From assembly GCA_947446865.1 (NCBI GenBank), contig CANFHX010000002.1:1-64000 (forward strand): a stretch of 64,000 nt of DNA, read 5' to 3'. Origin of the DNA: Flavobacteriaceae bacterium. Its GTDB lineage: Bacteria > Bacteroidota > Bacteroidia > Flavobacteriales > Flavobacteriaceae. Below, one piece after another: positions 8,631 to 17,049 of this stretch (position 1 is its first letter; the number at the start of each line of letters is the position of its first letter). Both the position numbers and the translations under genes were made by a program. The notes under the pieces were generated by a model. That model had not been told where the DNA came from, made no database searches, and saw only the letters and a list, made by a program, of their open reading frames with translations.

Positions 8631-9026
8631 ATGCCTTTTACAGAAACCTTTAATGAATTTTATAGCACCGTTCAAAGTAGTTTGGCGGATGGAACTTTTG
8701 CTAAATTAACCATGGCAAAAACCATCGGAAATACAGATTTGAAGAATATTTATGTTCGTCCGATTTTGGAAGAAGGGGTTTTGCAATTGGAGTTGAAGTT
8801 CAAGCACCAAGAAGAAGAATTAATTGAAATTCATTCTATAATTGCTACTCGCGATATCTTGAAAACCTATTTAAACAACCCATTTTTTTCGGCTTTGTTG
8901 TTCACCACCGAAATGGATTTGGTATATAAATTAAATAAAAAAAGAGCCGTTAGTATTTCACAAAAGGCTCCTTCGTTTGCACATGCTTCTCCAGTAATTT
9001 TGGAGTATTTGGCGGGAAAAAAATAA
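8631..9026 (+). CDS. Conserved hypothetical protein
   Basis: The 131-residue soluble protein has no signal peptide or membrane segment. It shows regular alternation of charged and hydrophobic residues, with ELIEIHSIIATRDILKTYL in the middle and a basic stretch NKKRAVSISQKAP followed by SFAHASPVILEYLAGKK. The last block resembles a nucleic-acid- or methyltransferase-associated N-terminal module, but I cannot name a family with confidence. It converges with scoB, and the 76-base gap between holds a dispersed repeat. Confidence 0.65.
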   Translation: MPFTETFNEFYSTVQSSLADGTFAKLTMAKTIGNTDLKNIYVRPILEEGVLQLELKFKHQEEELIEIHSIIATRDILKTYLNNPFFSALLFTTEMDLVYKLNKKRAVSISQKAPSFAHASPVILEYLAGKK

Positions 9027-9055
9027 CAGTTTTCTTTTATTTCTCAGGGATTGTA

Positions 9056-9085
9056 GGATGAGATTCCTCGTGCCTCGGAATGACA
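9056..9085 (-). repeat. Dispersed repeat of the TCATTGCGAGGCACGAAGC type, copy 2
   Basis: On the minus strand the segment reads TGTCATTCCGAGGCACGAGG and onward to AATCTC. It matches copies at 3065-3088 and 49486-49511. Here it is framed by GGATTGT (9048-9054) and ACAATCC (9086-9092), so the gap between two convergent genes can fold as a stem and may serve as a two-way terminator. Confidence 0.6.
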
Positions 9086-9102
9086 ACAATCCTAAAAACT
9101 AG

Positions 9103-9759
9103 TTAGTCAATAACCATTTCTGGGATTTCTCCTTCAATAATTAGTTCGGCTTCGGTAGATGCAATGATGTGTTCTACAGTAACTCCTGGTGCTCGTTCTA
9201 GTAGTTTAAATCCTTTGGGAGTTATTTCTAGAACGGCTAATTCGGTAACTACTTTTTTCACGCAGCCAACACCAGTTAAGGGCAAACTACATTTTTTAAG
9301 AATTTTGCTTTCTCCTGCTTTGTTAACGTGCATCATGGCTACGATAATATTTTCGGCAGATGCAACTAAATCCATAGCGCCACCCATACCTTTTACCATT
9401 TTACCTGGGATTTTCCAGTTGGCGATGTCGCCATTTTCGGAAACTTCCATAGCGCCAAGAATGGTTAAATCTACGTGTTGCCCACGAATCATTCCGAAAC
9501 TAAAAGCAGAGTCAAAGAAACTTGCTCCTGGTAAGGTAGTGATGGTTTGTTTTCCGGCATTTATTAAGTCGGCGTCTTCTTCTCCTTCAAATGGAAAAGG
9601 CCCCATGCCTAGAACTCCATTTTCACTTTGAAATTCCACAGAAATATCGTTGCGAACATAGTTGGCAACTAAAGTCGGTATTCCAATTCCTAGGTTTACG
9701 TAGTAACCGTCTTTTACTTCTTTGGCAATTCGTTTTGCTATGTCTTCTTTTGTTAACAT
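9103..9759 (-). CDS. scoB: Succinyl-CoA:3-ketoacid CoA-transferase subunit B
   Basis: This is the catalytic subunit that moves CoA between succinyl-CoA and acetoacetate, linking ketone-body or branched-chain catabolism with the TCA cycle. The active-site glutamate lies in the QSENGVLGMGPFP block (residues about 44-56). GGAMDLVASAENIIVAMMHVNKAG and PLTGVGCVKKVVTELAV are typical of subunit B. The 218-residue length is standard. It follows scoA on the same strand after a 130-base gap containing repeat-like DNA, which is unusually wide for this pair. Confidence 0.96.
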   Translation of the reverse strand: MLTKEDIAKRIAKEVKDGYYVNLGIGIPTLVANYVRNDISVEFQSENGVLGMGPFPFEGEEDADLINAGKQTITTLPGASFFDSAFSFGMIRGQHVDLTILGAMEVSENGDIANWKIPGKMVKGMGGAMDLVASAENIIVAMMHVNKAGESKILKKCSLPLTGVGCVKKVVTELAVLEITPKGFKLLERAPGVTVEHIIASTEAELIIEGEIPEMVID

Positions 9760-9776
9760 AAAATATTTTTTAAACT

Positions 9777-9893
9777 ATTAAGTTTTTATTTTTAAACCAT
9801 TAAGGTATTAAGTGTCATTAAGAAAGTGTAATGCTCTTTTTAAAAGAATATTTCTACATACTAAAGTACTGAACACTGAGCACTCAGCACTAT
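9777..9893. repeat. Repeat-rich spacer between scoA and scoB
   Basis: The 19 bases at 9795-9813 (AACCATTAAGGTATTAAGT) are the exact inverse of 1933-1951. Further on, 9869-9878 reads CTGAACACTG, whose reverse complement occurs at 50684-50693 and a 9-of-10 match at 31399-31408. All three lie in runs of CTGAACACTGAGCACTCAGC-like words. Confidence 0.6.
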
Positions 9894-10588
9894 TTTTTCC
9901 TTACCGTACGTTGCTCAATTCGCTTTTCAAATTTCTCTCCTTGAAAAATACGTTGAATTAATATTCCGGGAATATGCACTTGATTTGGATCTAAGGTTCC
10001 GGCTGGAACTAATTCTTCTACTTCTGCAATGGTGATTTTGGCTGCACCACACATGCAAGGATTGAAGTTTCTTGCCGTTCCTTTAAAGATTAGGTTTCCT
10101 GCTTCATCACCTTTCCAGGCTTTAACTATGGAGAAGTCGGCTTTGAAAGCGTGTTCCATAACGTGCATTTTTCCGTTGAATTCGCGAACTTCTTTACCTA
10201 TAGCAACTTCGGTTCCGTATCCTGCAGGGGTGAAAAATGCTGGAATTCCAGACTGGGCTGCACGACAACGTTCGGCTAATGTTCCTTGAGGGATAAGTTC
10301 GACGTCTAATTCTCCGGAAAGCATTTGACGTTCAAATTCGGCATTTTCACCAACATACGACGAAATCATTTTTTGGATTTGCTTTTGTTGTAAAAGTAAT
10401 CCAAGTCCGAAGTCATCAACCCCTGCATTGTTGGAAATACAAGTTAGATTTTTGGTTTGTTTTTTTACTAATTCGGCAATGCTGTTTTCGGGAATTCCGC
10501 ATAGGCCAAATCCTCCTAGCATTATGGTCATGTTGTCTTCAATACCTTGAAGCGCTTCTTGAACCGAGTGTACTTTTTTATTTATCAT
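9890..10588 (-). CDS. scoA: Succinyl-CoA:3-ketoacid CoA-transferase subunit A
   Basis: This is the partner of scoB in the heteromeric 3-oxoacid CoA-transferase. The glycine-rich N-terminal [13 protein letters not shown] block (residues about 22-34), [16 protein letters not shown], and the [14 protein letters not shown] loop are standard for subunit A. The 232-residue length is normal. It is the first gene of the pair. The intervening 130 bases hold dispersed repeats rather than an extra gene. Confidence 0.96.
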   Translation of the reverse strand: MINKKVHSVQEALQGIEDNMTIMLGGFGLCGIPENSIAELVKKQTKNLTCISNNAGVDDFGLGLLLQQKQIQKMISSYVGENAEFERQMLSGELDVELIPQGTLAERCRAAQSGIPAFFTPAGYGTEVAIGKEVREFNGKMHVMEHAFKADFSIVKAWKGDEAGNLIFKGTARNFNPCMCGAAKITIAEVEELVPAGTLDPNQVHIPGILIQRIFQGEKFEKRIEQRTVRKK

Positions 10589-10651
10589 AGTAAAACTAGA
10601 AGTTTTATTTATTTGAATACTGTTTAATTGATTCCCAATCTTTCCGATGGC

Positions 10652-10769
10652 TTAGCCCTGATTACCTCACTTTACTCTTATTTTCATAGGAGTTCGGTGA
10701 ACTTCGTTTGAAGCGGCATCCTTTATCTTTTTTCTTTAAAAAGATAAAGATAGAGCGGATAGCAGGATT
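10652..10769 (+). repeat. Diverged dispersed repeat, copy 2, with internal hairpin
   Basis: The ends TTAGCCCTGATT and GCGGATAGCAGGATT match those of 3041-3142 in inverted orientation. Inside, CTTTATCTTTTT (10721-10732) and AAAAAGATAAAG (10738-10749) form a perfect 12-bp stem. The element fills most of the 195-base gap between the pbp1A stop and the scoA start; no gene was seen in the gap. Confidence 0.65.
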
Positions 10770-10783
10770 GGCTCCTAAAAAAA

Positions 10784-13099
10784 CTAAAGGCCAAATTCGT
10801 CTGGATTCTGTTCTTCGGTATTGGTAGAATCGGTAGCAACGTGTTTTGGTGCGGAATAACAATCTACTTTTATCGAGAAATTTTCAGGTCTTTCAAAATC
10901 ATCTTTAGAGATTTGGAGGTCGGGATCTTCGTAACATTTTTTCATAAAATACCCCCAAATTGGTAAGGCAGCGGTTGCTCCTTGGCCATAAGTGATGCTC
11001 TTGAAATGCGCCGAACGGTCTTCGCAACCTACCCAAACTCCAGTTACTAGATTTGGTACCATACCAATAAACCAACCATCGGATTGGTTTTGGGAAGTTC
11101 CTGTTTTACCTGCAATTGGGTTTTTAAATACGTACGGATAACCTGTCCAACGGTTGTCACCGCTACCGCCACCTTCGGTTCTTAGTCTTTCACCAGAACC
11201 ACCTTCGGTAACGCCTTCTAGTAATTTTATTACGGCAAAGGAAACATCTTTGCTCAATACATCGTGCGATTCGGGAACGGGTTCGAAAACTACGGCTCCG
11301 TTTTTATCTTCAATTCTGGAAATAAATTGCGGTTTGATGTAAACACCTTGGTTGGCAAAAGTGCTGTAAGCAGCCACCATATCTTGTACAGTGATATCTA
11401 CGGCGCCAAGAGCAATGGATGGTTGCACAGGAATCTCGGATGTAACTCCTAATTTTTTTGTTAGTTCGACCACTGCTTCTGGGCCAGTTCGGTCAATTAA
11501 TTTGGCTGAAATTATATTTACCGAGTTGGCTAATGCTTTTTTCAAAGTCATCATTCCGCGGTATTTGTTGTCGGAATTTCTAGGTTCCCAATCTTCGGTT
11601 ACGTGGTGACGGCCTTTGCGAATCATGAAAGGTGCATCTAGCAAGGTATCGCAAGGGGACATCCCTAATTGTTCAATAGCCGTTGCATATACAAAAGGCT
11701 TGAATGTAGAGCCAACTTGACGGGCACCTTGACCTACGTGATCGTATTGAAAATATTTGTAATTAATACCGCCAACCCAGGCTTTAATTTGCCCAGTTTG
11801 TGGCTCCATAGACATTAATCCTGCTTGCAAGAAATGTTTGTAATAACGAATGGAATCCAGTGGCGTCATAATGGTATCGCGATCTCCTTTCCAAGAGAAA
11901 ACGGTCATTTTGGTTTTGACTTTAAAAGAAGCGATAATTTCTTCATCGGTTTTATCGTCTGCTTTTAGGATGCGCCATCTTTCGGAATTTTTCATTGCTT
12001 GATTGAAAATTCTATCAGTTTCAGCATCGGTAAGGTTTACAAAAGGAGCATTTTTATTGCCTTTTTGTTGGTTGAAAAATTCTTCTTGTAAATTTTTAAC
12101 GTGCTCTTGAACCGCTTCTTCGGCATGTTCCTGAATTTTAGAATCTAGAGTTACATAAATTTTTAATCCATCACCATAAATATCGTATTCTTCTCCATCG
12201 GGTTTTTTATTTTCTTTGACCCAATTTTTCATGTAATCGCGAAGGTATTCTCTAAAATAAGTTGCAGTTCCATCCAAATGACTTTCGGGATGGAAGTCTA
12301 AAACGATTGCTTTTTTCTCTAATATTTTTTTAGCAGATTCCTCTAAATGGTGGTTACGTACCAATTGTCCTAAAACTACGTTTCTTCTTTTGATGGCTTT
12401 TTCTGGACGACGAACTGGGTTGAAAAGAGAAGGGTTTGTAAGCATTCCTACCAACAAAGCACTTTCTTCTACATTTAAATCCCGTGGTTCTTTGTTGAAA
12501 TATACTTTGGCTGCCGAACGAATTCCGACCGCGCCATTTACAAAATCTACTTGATTGAAATACAAGGCAATGATTTCATTTTTAGTATATTGTCTTTCTA
12601 AACGAACGGCAATAATCCATTCTTTTGCTTTTTGAATTAAACGAAAAAGTATAAATTTTGAACCTTCACCATGAAATAATAGTTTGGCTAATTGTTGGGT
12701 GATGGTACTCGCTCCACCATTAGATCCTAATTTGGCTGCTGCTCCAAAAGTACGTCGGGCATCAATACCAGAGTGCTCGTAAAAACGCTCGTCTTCTGTT
12801 GAAACTAGTGCATCCACTAGAGATTTTGGTAAATCTTTGTATTTGATAGCCGTTCTATTTTCATTATAGAATTTTCCCAAAGTAACACCATCCGAAGAAA
12901 TAATTTCAGTGGCTAAATTGGAGTTTGGATTTTCTAAATCTTCGAAAGAAGGCATTTTTCCAAAAAGACCCCACGAAGCAAATAAGAAGAACAAGAAGAT
13001 GCCTCCAATGCTGTAGAAAAAGACTTTCCAAAATTTCTTTTGGTAGTATTTGATGTCTTTAACCGGCGTATTTTTTTTAATATTATTTTTTAGGGCCAT
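10784..13099 (-). CDS. Penicillin-binding protein 1A, bifunctional transglycosylase/transpeptidase
   Basis: This class A PBP polymerises and cross-links peptidoglycan. Residues 22-42 form a single membrane anchor. The GT51 domain has EDERFYEHSG (catalytic Glu102), GGASTITQQLAK (129-140) and the RLERQYTKNEIIALYFN block. The transpeptidase domain has STFK (Ser464), SVN (526-528) and AGKTGTS near residue 680. The 771-residue length is normal. It follows gldH by 6 bases and ricT further upstream, a gene order often kept in Flavobacteriia. Confidence 0.96.
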   Translation of the reverse strand: MALKNNIKKNTPVKDIKYYQKKFWKVFFYSIGGIFLFFLFASWGLFGKMPSFEDLENPNSNLATEIISSDGVTLGKFYNENRTAIKYKDLPKSLVDALVSTEDERFYEHSGIDARRTFGAAAKLGSNGGASTITQQLAKLLFHGEGSKFILFRLIQKAKEWIIAVRLERQYTKNEIIALYFNQVDFVNGAVGIRSAAKVYFNKEPRDLNVEESALLVGMLTNPSLFNPVRRPEKAIKRRNVVLGQLVRNHHLEESAKKILEKKAIVLDFHPESHLDGTATYFREYLRDYMKNWVKENKKPDGEEYDIYGDGLKIYVTLDSKIQEHAEEAVQEHVKNLQEEFFNQQKGNKNAPFVNLTDAETDRIFNQAMKNSERWRILKADDKTDEEIIASFKVKTKMTVFSWKGDRDTIMTPLDSIRYYKHFLQAGLMSMEPQTGQIKAWVGGINYKYFQYDHVGQGARQVGSTFKPFVYATAIEQLGMSPCDTLLDAPFMIRKGRHHVTEDWEPRNSDNKYRGMMTLKKALANSVNIISAKLIDRTGPEAVVELTKKLGVTSEIPVQPSIALGAVDITVQDMVAAYSTFANQGVYIKPQFISRIEDKNGAVVFEPVPESHDVLSKDVSFAVIKLLEGVTEGGSGERLRTEGGGSGDNRWTGYPYVFKNPIAGKTGTSQNQSDGWFIGMVPNLVTGVWVGCEDRSAHFKSITYGQGATAALPIWGYFMKKCYEDPDLQISKDDFERPENFSIKVDCYSAPKHVATDSTNTEEQNPDEFGL

Positions 13100-13105
13100 A
13101 TTTTT

Positions 13106-13591
13106 TTAATTTGTAGATTCTACTCGAAAACCTATTTCTGTAATTCCTTTTAAATCCTCCACACCAGCAATTTTTCCGGTTTGTCTAACGGCTTGTTGGA
13201 TGTGTATTTTGTATTCTCCTTTTTGGCTGAAAGGGACATTTTCTTTATAAAAAAGTTTGCTTTCTTTTATGTCAGTAAATCCATCTCCCATAAGGGTACC
13301 ATCTGGATTTGCCATTTTGTATTCTAAAGTATCCACCACCACTTTTTTATTGGGTTGCTCTAGGGATACAATTAAAAATAAATTATCAAATGGATAATCG
13401 TTGTTGTCTCTAACATTTACAAACAAATTATATCTTTTTTCATTCTCTAATTTTGGTAATTTGAATGTAAGGATACTGTCTTGATGCCAAGAATTTCCAA
13501 TAGATTTGTATTCGTCGAAAACGAGTTTTTTGTCACAAGAAATAACAAGAAACACCATTAAAATAAATAGAAGGCTATTTTTTATCTTCAT
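13106..13591 (-). CDS. gldH: Gliding motility lipoprotein GldH
   Basis: GldH is a lipoprotein needed for gliding in Flavobacterium johnsoniae, thought to support the GldB/D/H/J group of the type IX and gliding machinery. The signal peptide ends at VISC, with lipidated Cys19. The mature part has the family pattern YKSIGNSWHQDSILTF, FVNVRDNNDYPFDNLFLIV, and a C-terminal GKIAGVEDLKGITEIGFRVE. The 161-residue length fits. Its start overlaps the 3' end of ricT by 17 bases, indicating translational coupling, and pbp1A follows at once. Confidence 0.93.
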   Translation of the reverse strand: MKIKNSLLFILMVFLVISCDKKLVFDEYKSIGNSWHQDSILTFKLPKLENEKRYNLFVNVRDNNDYPFDNLFLIVSLEQPNKKVVVDTLEYKMANPDGTLMGDGFTDIKESKLFYKENVPFSQKGEYKIHIQQAVRQTGKIAGVEDLKGITEIGFRVESTN

Positions 13592-14849
13592 TTTTCTTAA
13601 TAATAATTACGGGCCTTTTAACTTCTGGTTTTGGGTTTTGATTTTGTCCTTGTTGTTGCCCTTGTCCTTGTTTAGAATTTGGGTTTTGCTTCGCATTCGG
13701 ATTTTGATTTGGATTCGAATTTGGGGCTTTATTTTTGGACTTATTTTTACTTCTTTTAGGTTGGTCAAAACGCGTTAAACTCTCTTGACCCATTGCGTTG
13801 TTGAAGTTGGCTTCTTGCTCTACCACAATTTCGATAGCGAAATCTTCTAACGAAGAAACTCGTTTTTTTTCTTTATTTTGAGCAATAATTTCTTTAACCT
13901 GATCGATTTTTAGAATGTGCCAACTCGAAAAATTATCGGTATAAGCAAACCACATTAGCCCTTTGAAAATGTCTTGTTTTTGGCAAATGGCATCTCCTTT
14001 TTCGGTGTGTAATTTGGTTTCAAATTCTGGAAAATCTTTTAAAGCATCTAGGTAAGTGTCTAATTCGTAATTCAAACAACACTTTAATTTTCCACATTGC
14101 CCAGCCAGTTTTTGCGGGTTTAGGGACAATTGTTGGTATCTAGCCGCCGAAGTATTAACACTTCTAAAATCGGTTAACCAAGTAGAACAACACAACTCTC
14201 TACCGCAAGATCCAATTCCGCCAAGACGTGCCGCTTCTTGACGAAAGCCCACCTGTTTCATTTCAATTCTAGATTTGAAAACCTGTGCAAATTCTTTAAT
14301 TAATTGACGAAAATCTACACGATCTTCGGCAGTATAATAAAAAATTGCTTTCGAGCCATCCCCTTGAAATTCAATGTCAGAGATTTTCATTTGTAATTTT
14401 AAAGCGATTGCGATTTCGCGCGCTTTAATCTTCATTGCTTCTTCTTTATCGCGGGCATCGCTCCAAATATCAATGTCTTTTTGGGATGCTTTTCGGTATA
14501 TTTTTGCAATTTCGGCACTAGTGTGATTGACCCCTTTTTTCTTCATTTGAATCTTAACCAATTCACCTGTAAGAGTTACAATTCCAACATCATGACCTGG
14601 AGAAGCCTCTGTAGCGACAACATCGCCAATGCTTAGCGTAAGTTTTTCGGTGTTTCTGTAGAATTCTTTTCTTCCGTTTTTAAAACGAACTTCCACACAA
14701 TCAAACGGCGTTTCTCCATTGGGCAAACTCATATTAGAAAGCCAATCGAAAACAGTTAATTTATTGCAGCTATCGGTGCCGCAAGTCCCATTATTTTTAC
14801 AACCCTTTGGTGCACCACCATCCGAAGTTGAACAACTTGTACATGCCAT
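13575..14849 (-). CDS. ricT: RicT/PSP1-domain protein
   Basis: The 424-residue protein contains the PSP1 C-terminal domain (about residues 50-300) with the cysteine-rich blocks GGIGSCGRELCCSTWL and QCGKLKCCLNYELDTYLD, which supply iron-sulfur ligands in RicT of the Ric (YlbF-YmcA-YaaT) complex. An additional Cys-rich N-terminus (CTSCSTSDGG, CKNNGTCGTDSC) is characteristic of Bacteroidota forms. The last 60 residues are low-complexity Asn/Gln/Lys/Pro. Partner RicA/RicF genes are not in the window, so a role in RNA processing is inferred from the family only. Confidence 0.88.
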   Translation of the reverse strand: MACTSCSTSDGGAPKGCKNNGTCGTDSCNKLTVFDWLSNMSLPNGETPFDCVEVRFKNGRKEFYRNTEKLTLSIGDVVATEASPGHDVGIVTLTGELVKIQMKKKGVNHTSAEIAKIYRKASQKDIDIWSDARDKEEAMKIKAREIAIALKLQMKISDIEFQGDGSKAIFYYTAEDRVDFRQLIKEFAQVFKSRIEMKQVGFRQEAARLGGIGSCGRELCCSTWLTDFRSVNTSAARYQQLSLNPQKLAGQCGKLKCCLNYELDTYLDALKDFPEFETKLHTEKGDAICQKQDIFKGLMWFAYTDNFSSWHILKIDQVKEIIAQNKEKKRVSSLEDFAIEIVVEQEANFNNAMGQESLTRFDQPKRSKNKSKNKAPNSNPNQNPNAKQNPNSKQGQGQQQGQNQNPKPEVKRPVIIIKKNEDKK

Positions 14850-14905
14850 AATTATATAGTAGTATTGCTAAAAAAGCAATTTAAATTCATAAAACGATTA
14901 ATTTG

Positions 14906-14937
14906 TAAAGATAGTATTTTTATAAAATACTTTCCAA
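14906..14937 (-). promoter_or_regulatory. Candidate promoter of the ricT-gldH-pbp1A operon
   Basis: On the minus strand TTG (14937-14935) is followed after 21 bases by TATCTTTA (14913-14906), close to the Bacteroidota TTG/TAnnTTTG pattern. It lies about 57 bases ahead of the ricT ATG. Confidence 0.45.
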
Positions 14938-15013
14938 TAAAAAAATCCCAAAAACAAAGGCTAAAATTAACGTTTGTAATTTGGAATTTATGTTGTTGGA
15001 AACCTTTTGCTTT

Positions 15014-15244
15014 TTATGTTTCTTTGACCGTAATAATATGAACTGGGCAAGCTTTAACAGCCAATTCGCAGTTCTCAACAATAGTATGATCTGGTGATTT
15101 TAACGTGTAAAATCCTTTGGCGTTGACCGATTTAATCAATACGGATTTTCCGTCTTTTTTTGACATTTGAAATTGTAAAGGAGCCATTTCAACGCAATAA
15201 TTACAACCGATGCATTTGTCTCTTTGTAGGGTAATGATTACCAT
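15014..15244 (-). CDS. Small ferredoxin
   Basis: The 76-residue protein is a mini-ferredoxin for low-potential electron transfer. It has DKCIGCNYCVEMAP at residues about 9-22 and CELAVKACPVHII near the end, giving C-x2-C-x2-C plus a C-x7-CP element. The reduced motif set points to a single [4Fe-4S] or [3Fe-4S] cluster rather than the two of clostridial ferredoxins. Between the motifs is an acidic/lysine region of about 45 residues. Its redox partner is not evident nearby; the YefM/YoeB module lies just upstream on the same strand. Confidence 0.9.
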   Translation of the reverse strand: MVIITLQRDKCIGCNYCVEMAPLQFQMSKKDGKSVLIKSVNAKGFYTLKSPDHTIVENCELAVKACPVHIITVKET

Positions 15245-15259
15245 TTAATATAAATTCTT

Positions 15260-15517
15260 TTAGTCATAATGAAATCTGCATTTTGCAATTAAAATTTCAT
15301 CTTCTTCTATTTTATAAATTAATCGATGCTCTAAATCTATTCTTCTAGACCAATATCCTCTATATTTATGCTTCAATGCTTCGGGTTTCCCTAAACCAGA
15401 AAACGGATTTCTAGAAATATCTTTTAACAATGCATTTATTTTAAGAAGCATCTTTTTATCTGTTTTTTGCCAATACAAATAGTCTTCCCAAGACTCTTCA
15501 ACAAAAACAAATCTCAT
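15260..15517 (-). CDS. yoeB: YoeB/Txe-family mRNA endonuclease toxin
   Basis: YoeB cleaves mRNA in the ribosomal A site when freed from YefM. The 85-residue protein keeps the catalytic residues at the same numbers as E. coli YoeB: Glu46, Arg65, His83 and Tyr84 (the C-terminal FHYD). The KHKYRGYWSRRIDLEHRLIY core is characteristic. The start overlaps the antitoxin stop by 4 bases, the usual arrangement. Confidence 0.94.
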   Translation of the reverse strand: MRFVFVEESWEDYLYWQKTDKKMLLKINALLKDISRNPFSGLGKPEALKHKYRGYWSRRIDLEHRLIYKIEEDEILIAKCRFHYD

Positions 15518-15768
15518 TCTTCAATTAAATTTTTTGTAAATGATTTTTTCGCATTCAATTTTTCAATTGCGGCATCTAATCTTTTTTCATTCTTAAAAGA
15601 GGAAAGTTCGTGTTGTGTTGCCATCAAAGAATTATATTCTTCTAATGAAATCAATACTACACCGCTGTCTTTACCTCTATTAATAATAAGGGTTTCGAAG
15701 TTTTCGGTTACTTTTTTTAAATACGATTTAATGTCTTTTCTGAAATCAGAAATAGTTGTTGTTAACAT
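15514..15768 (-). CDS. yefM: YefM/Phd-family antitoxin
   Basis: This is the cognate antitoxin and autorepressor for the downstream YoeB. The 84-residue protein has the Phd/YefM N-terminal DNA-binding fold (TTTISDFRKDIKSYLKKV, LIINRGKDSGVVLISLEEYNSLMAT) and a charged C-terminal arm that would wrap the toxin. The 5' flank (15769-15807) has ATGTACTTTAATATGTACAAATATAAGTACAA-like repeated GTAC words that may be the operator. Confidence 0.92.
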   Translation of the reverse strand: MLTTTISDFRKDIKSYLKKVTENFETLIINRGKDSGVVLISLEEYNSLMATQHELSSFKNEKRLDAAIEKLNAKKSFTKNLIEE

Positions 15769-15802
15769 ATTATGTACTTTAATATGTACAAATATAAGTA
15801 CA
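15769..15802. promoter_or_regulatory. Possible YefM operator with repeated GTAC words
   Basis: Between the YefM start and trhP the words ATGTAC, ATGTACAA and AAGTACAA occur at roughly 15-base steps. YefM-family operators are short palindromes near the start codon, so autoregulation here is plausible. GTAC itself is a palindrome. Confidence 0.4.
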
Positions 15803-15807
15803 AAAAT

Positions 15808-17049
15808 TTAGTTTTCTACAATTTTATACATTTTATCGGATAAACGAATTCGGAACGGAATTTTGAAAGTACAACTGTCGCCTTTGGTGGCTTTGACGGA
15901 AGCGGCATCGTTCACTAGAAAATCTTCTAAAACCAATTCTTGCGCACCCGTACTTGGTCCCGTGATTAAAATTTTATCGCCTTTTTTGATATCGTAGGCT
16001 TCAATTTTAAATTCGGCTATATTGGATTTTGGAAAATAATGCATTCCTTTTCCAACATACACTTTCTTTTGGGTAGCACTCGAACCAGGATTATCAGACC
16101 ATTCGCCTAATTTTTGTCCGAGGTAATAACCACTCCAAAATCCGCGATTGTAAACCGTTGCTAAAGTTTCCATCCAAATGTTGATTTTTTCTTTGGTGAA
16201 AGTTCCTTCGTAATACGAATCAATTGCGTCCCGATAGGTTTTGATAACGGTTGCAACATAATCGGCAGCACGACCACGACCTTCAATTTTTAAAACTTTG
16301 ATGCCCGAATCGATAACTTGATCCAGAAAATCTAAGGTGCATAAATCTTTTGGGGACATTAAATATTCGTTGTCAACTTCAATTTCAAAACCACTTTCTT
16401 GATCGATAACGGTGTATTTTTTTCGGCAATTTTGCTTGCAAGCGCCTCTATTTGCAGAGGAATTATGCGAATGCAAACTCAAATAACATTTTCCAGAAAC
16501 CGCCATACACAAGGCGCCGTGACCAAAGATTTCAATTTCAACTAAATTCCCACTCGGACCTTTAATCTGTTCTTTTTCGATGTCTTCGGTGATTTTTTTC
16601 ACTTGACGCAAACTCAACTCACGAGACAATACGATGGTATCGGCAAAAAGAGCGTAGAATTTTACCGTTTCAATATTGGTGACATTCAGTTGGGTAGAAA
16701 TGTGTACTTCAATCCCCACAGTTTTTGCACTCATAATCACCGCTTGATCGGAAGCAATAACTGCTGTAATTCCTGCCTCTTTGGCTTTGGTTAAAAGTGT
16801 TTTTACGATGGATAAATCGTGGTCGTAAATGATGGTATTTAAAGTTAGATAGGTTCTAACATTTTTTTCGTTGCATCTGCGCGCAATTTCGGGTAAATCG
16901 TCTAAAATGAAATTTACTGTTGCACGAGCCCGCATATTTAATTGTTCCACACCAAAATAAATCGAATCGCAACCGTTATCTAAAGCGGCTTGCATAGATT
17001 CGAAATTTCCTGCCGGAGCCATCAATTCTATTTTTCCTGAGGTGGTCAT
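15808..17049 (-). CDS. trhP: Peptidase U32-family tRNA hydroxylation protein TrhP-like
   Basis: U32-family TrhP (YegQ) uses prephenate to help form 5-hydroxyuridine at position 34 of tRNAs. The 413-residue protein has the TIM-barrel start (ELMAPAGNFESMQAALDNG), the U32 signature EIFGHGALCMAVSGKCYLS (about 175-193) and the following cysteine cluster (RGACKQNCRKKY). Residues 328-413 are the U32 C-terminal beta-barrel domain (KKVYVGKGMHYF onward). It is the second gene of a pair with trhO, whose stop abuts its start, and the two proteins end in homologous domains. Confidence 0.88.
   Translation of the reverse strand: MTTSGKIELMAPAGNFESMQAALDNGCDSIYFGVEQLNMRARATVNFILDDLPEIARRCNEKNVRTYLTLNTIIYDHDLSIVKTLLTKAKEAGITAVIASDQAVIMSAKTVGIEVHISTQLNVTNIETVKFYALFADTIVLSRELSLRQVKKITEDIEKEQIKGPSGNLVEIEIFGHGALCMAVSGKCYLSLHSHNSSANRGACKQNCRKKYTVIDQESGFEIEVDNEYLMSPKDLCTLDFLDQVIDSGIKVLKIEGRGRAADYVATVIKTYRDAIDSYYEGTFTKEKINIWMETLATVYNRGFWSGYYLGQKLGEWSDNPGSSATQKKVYVGKGMHYFPKSNIAEFKIEAYDIKKGDKILITGPSTGAQELVLEDFLVNDAASVKATKGDSCTFKIPFRIRLSDKMYKIVEN

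Noticed and set aside
10662..10862. Frame on the minus strand across the repeat between scoA and pbp1A
   Set aside because: It overlaps the dispersed repeat and the pbp1A 3' end and has no recognisable domain.
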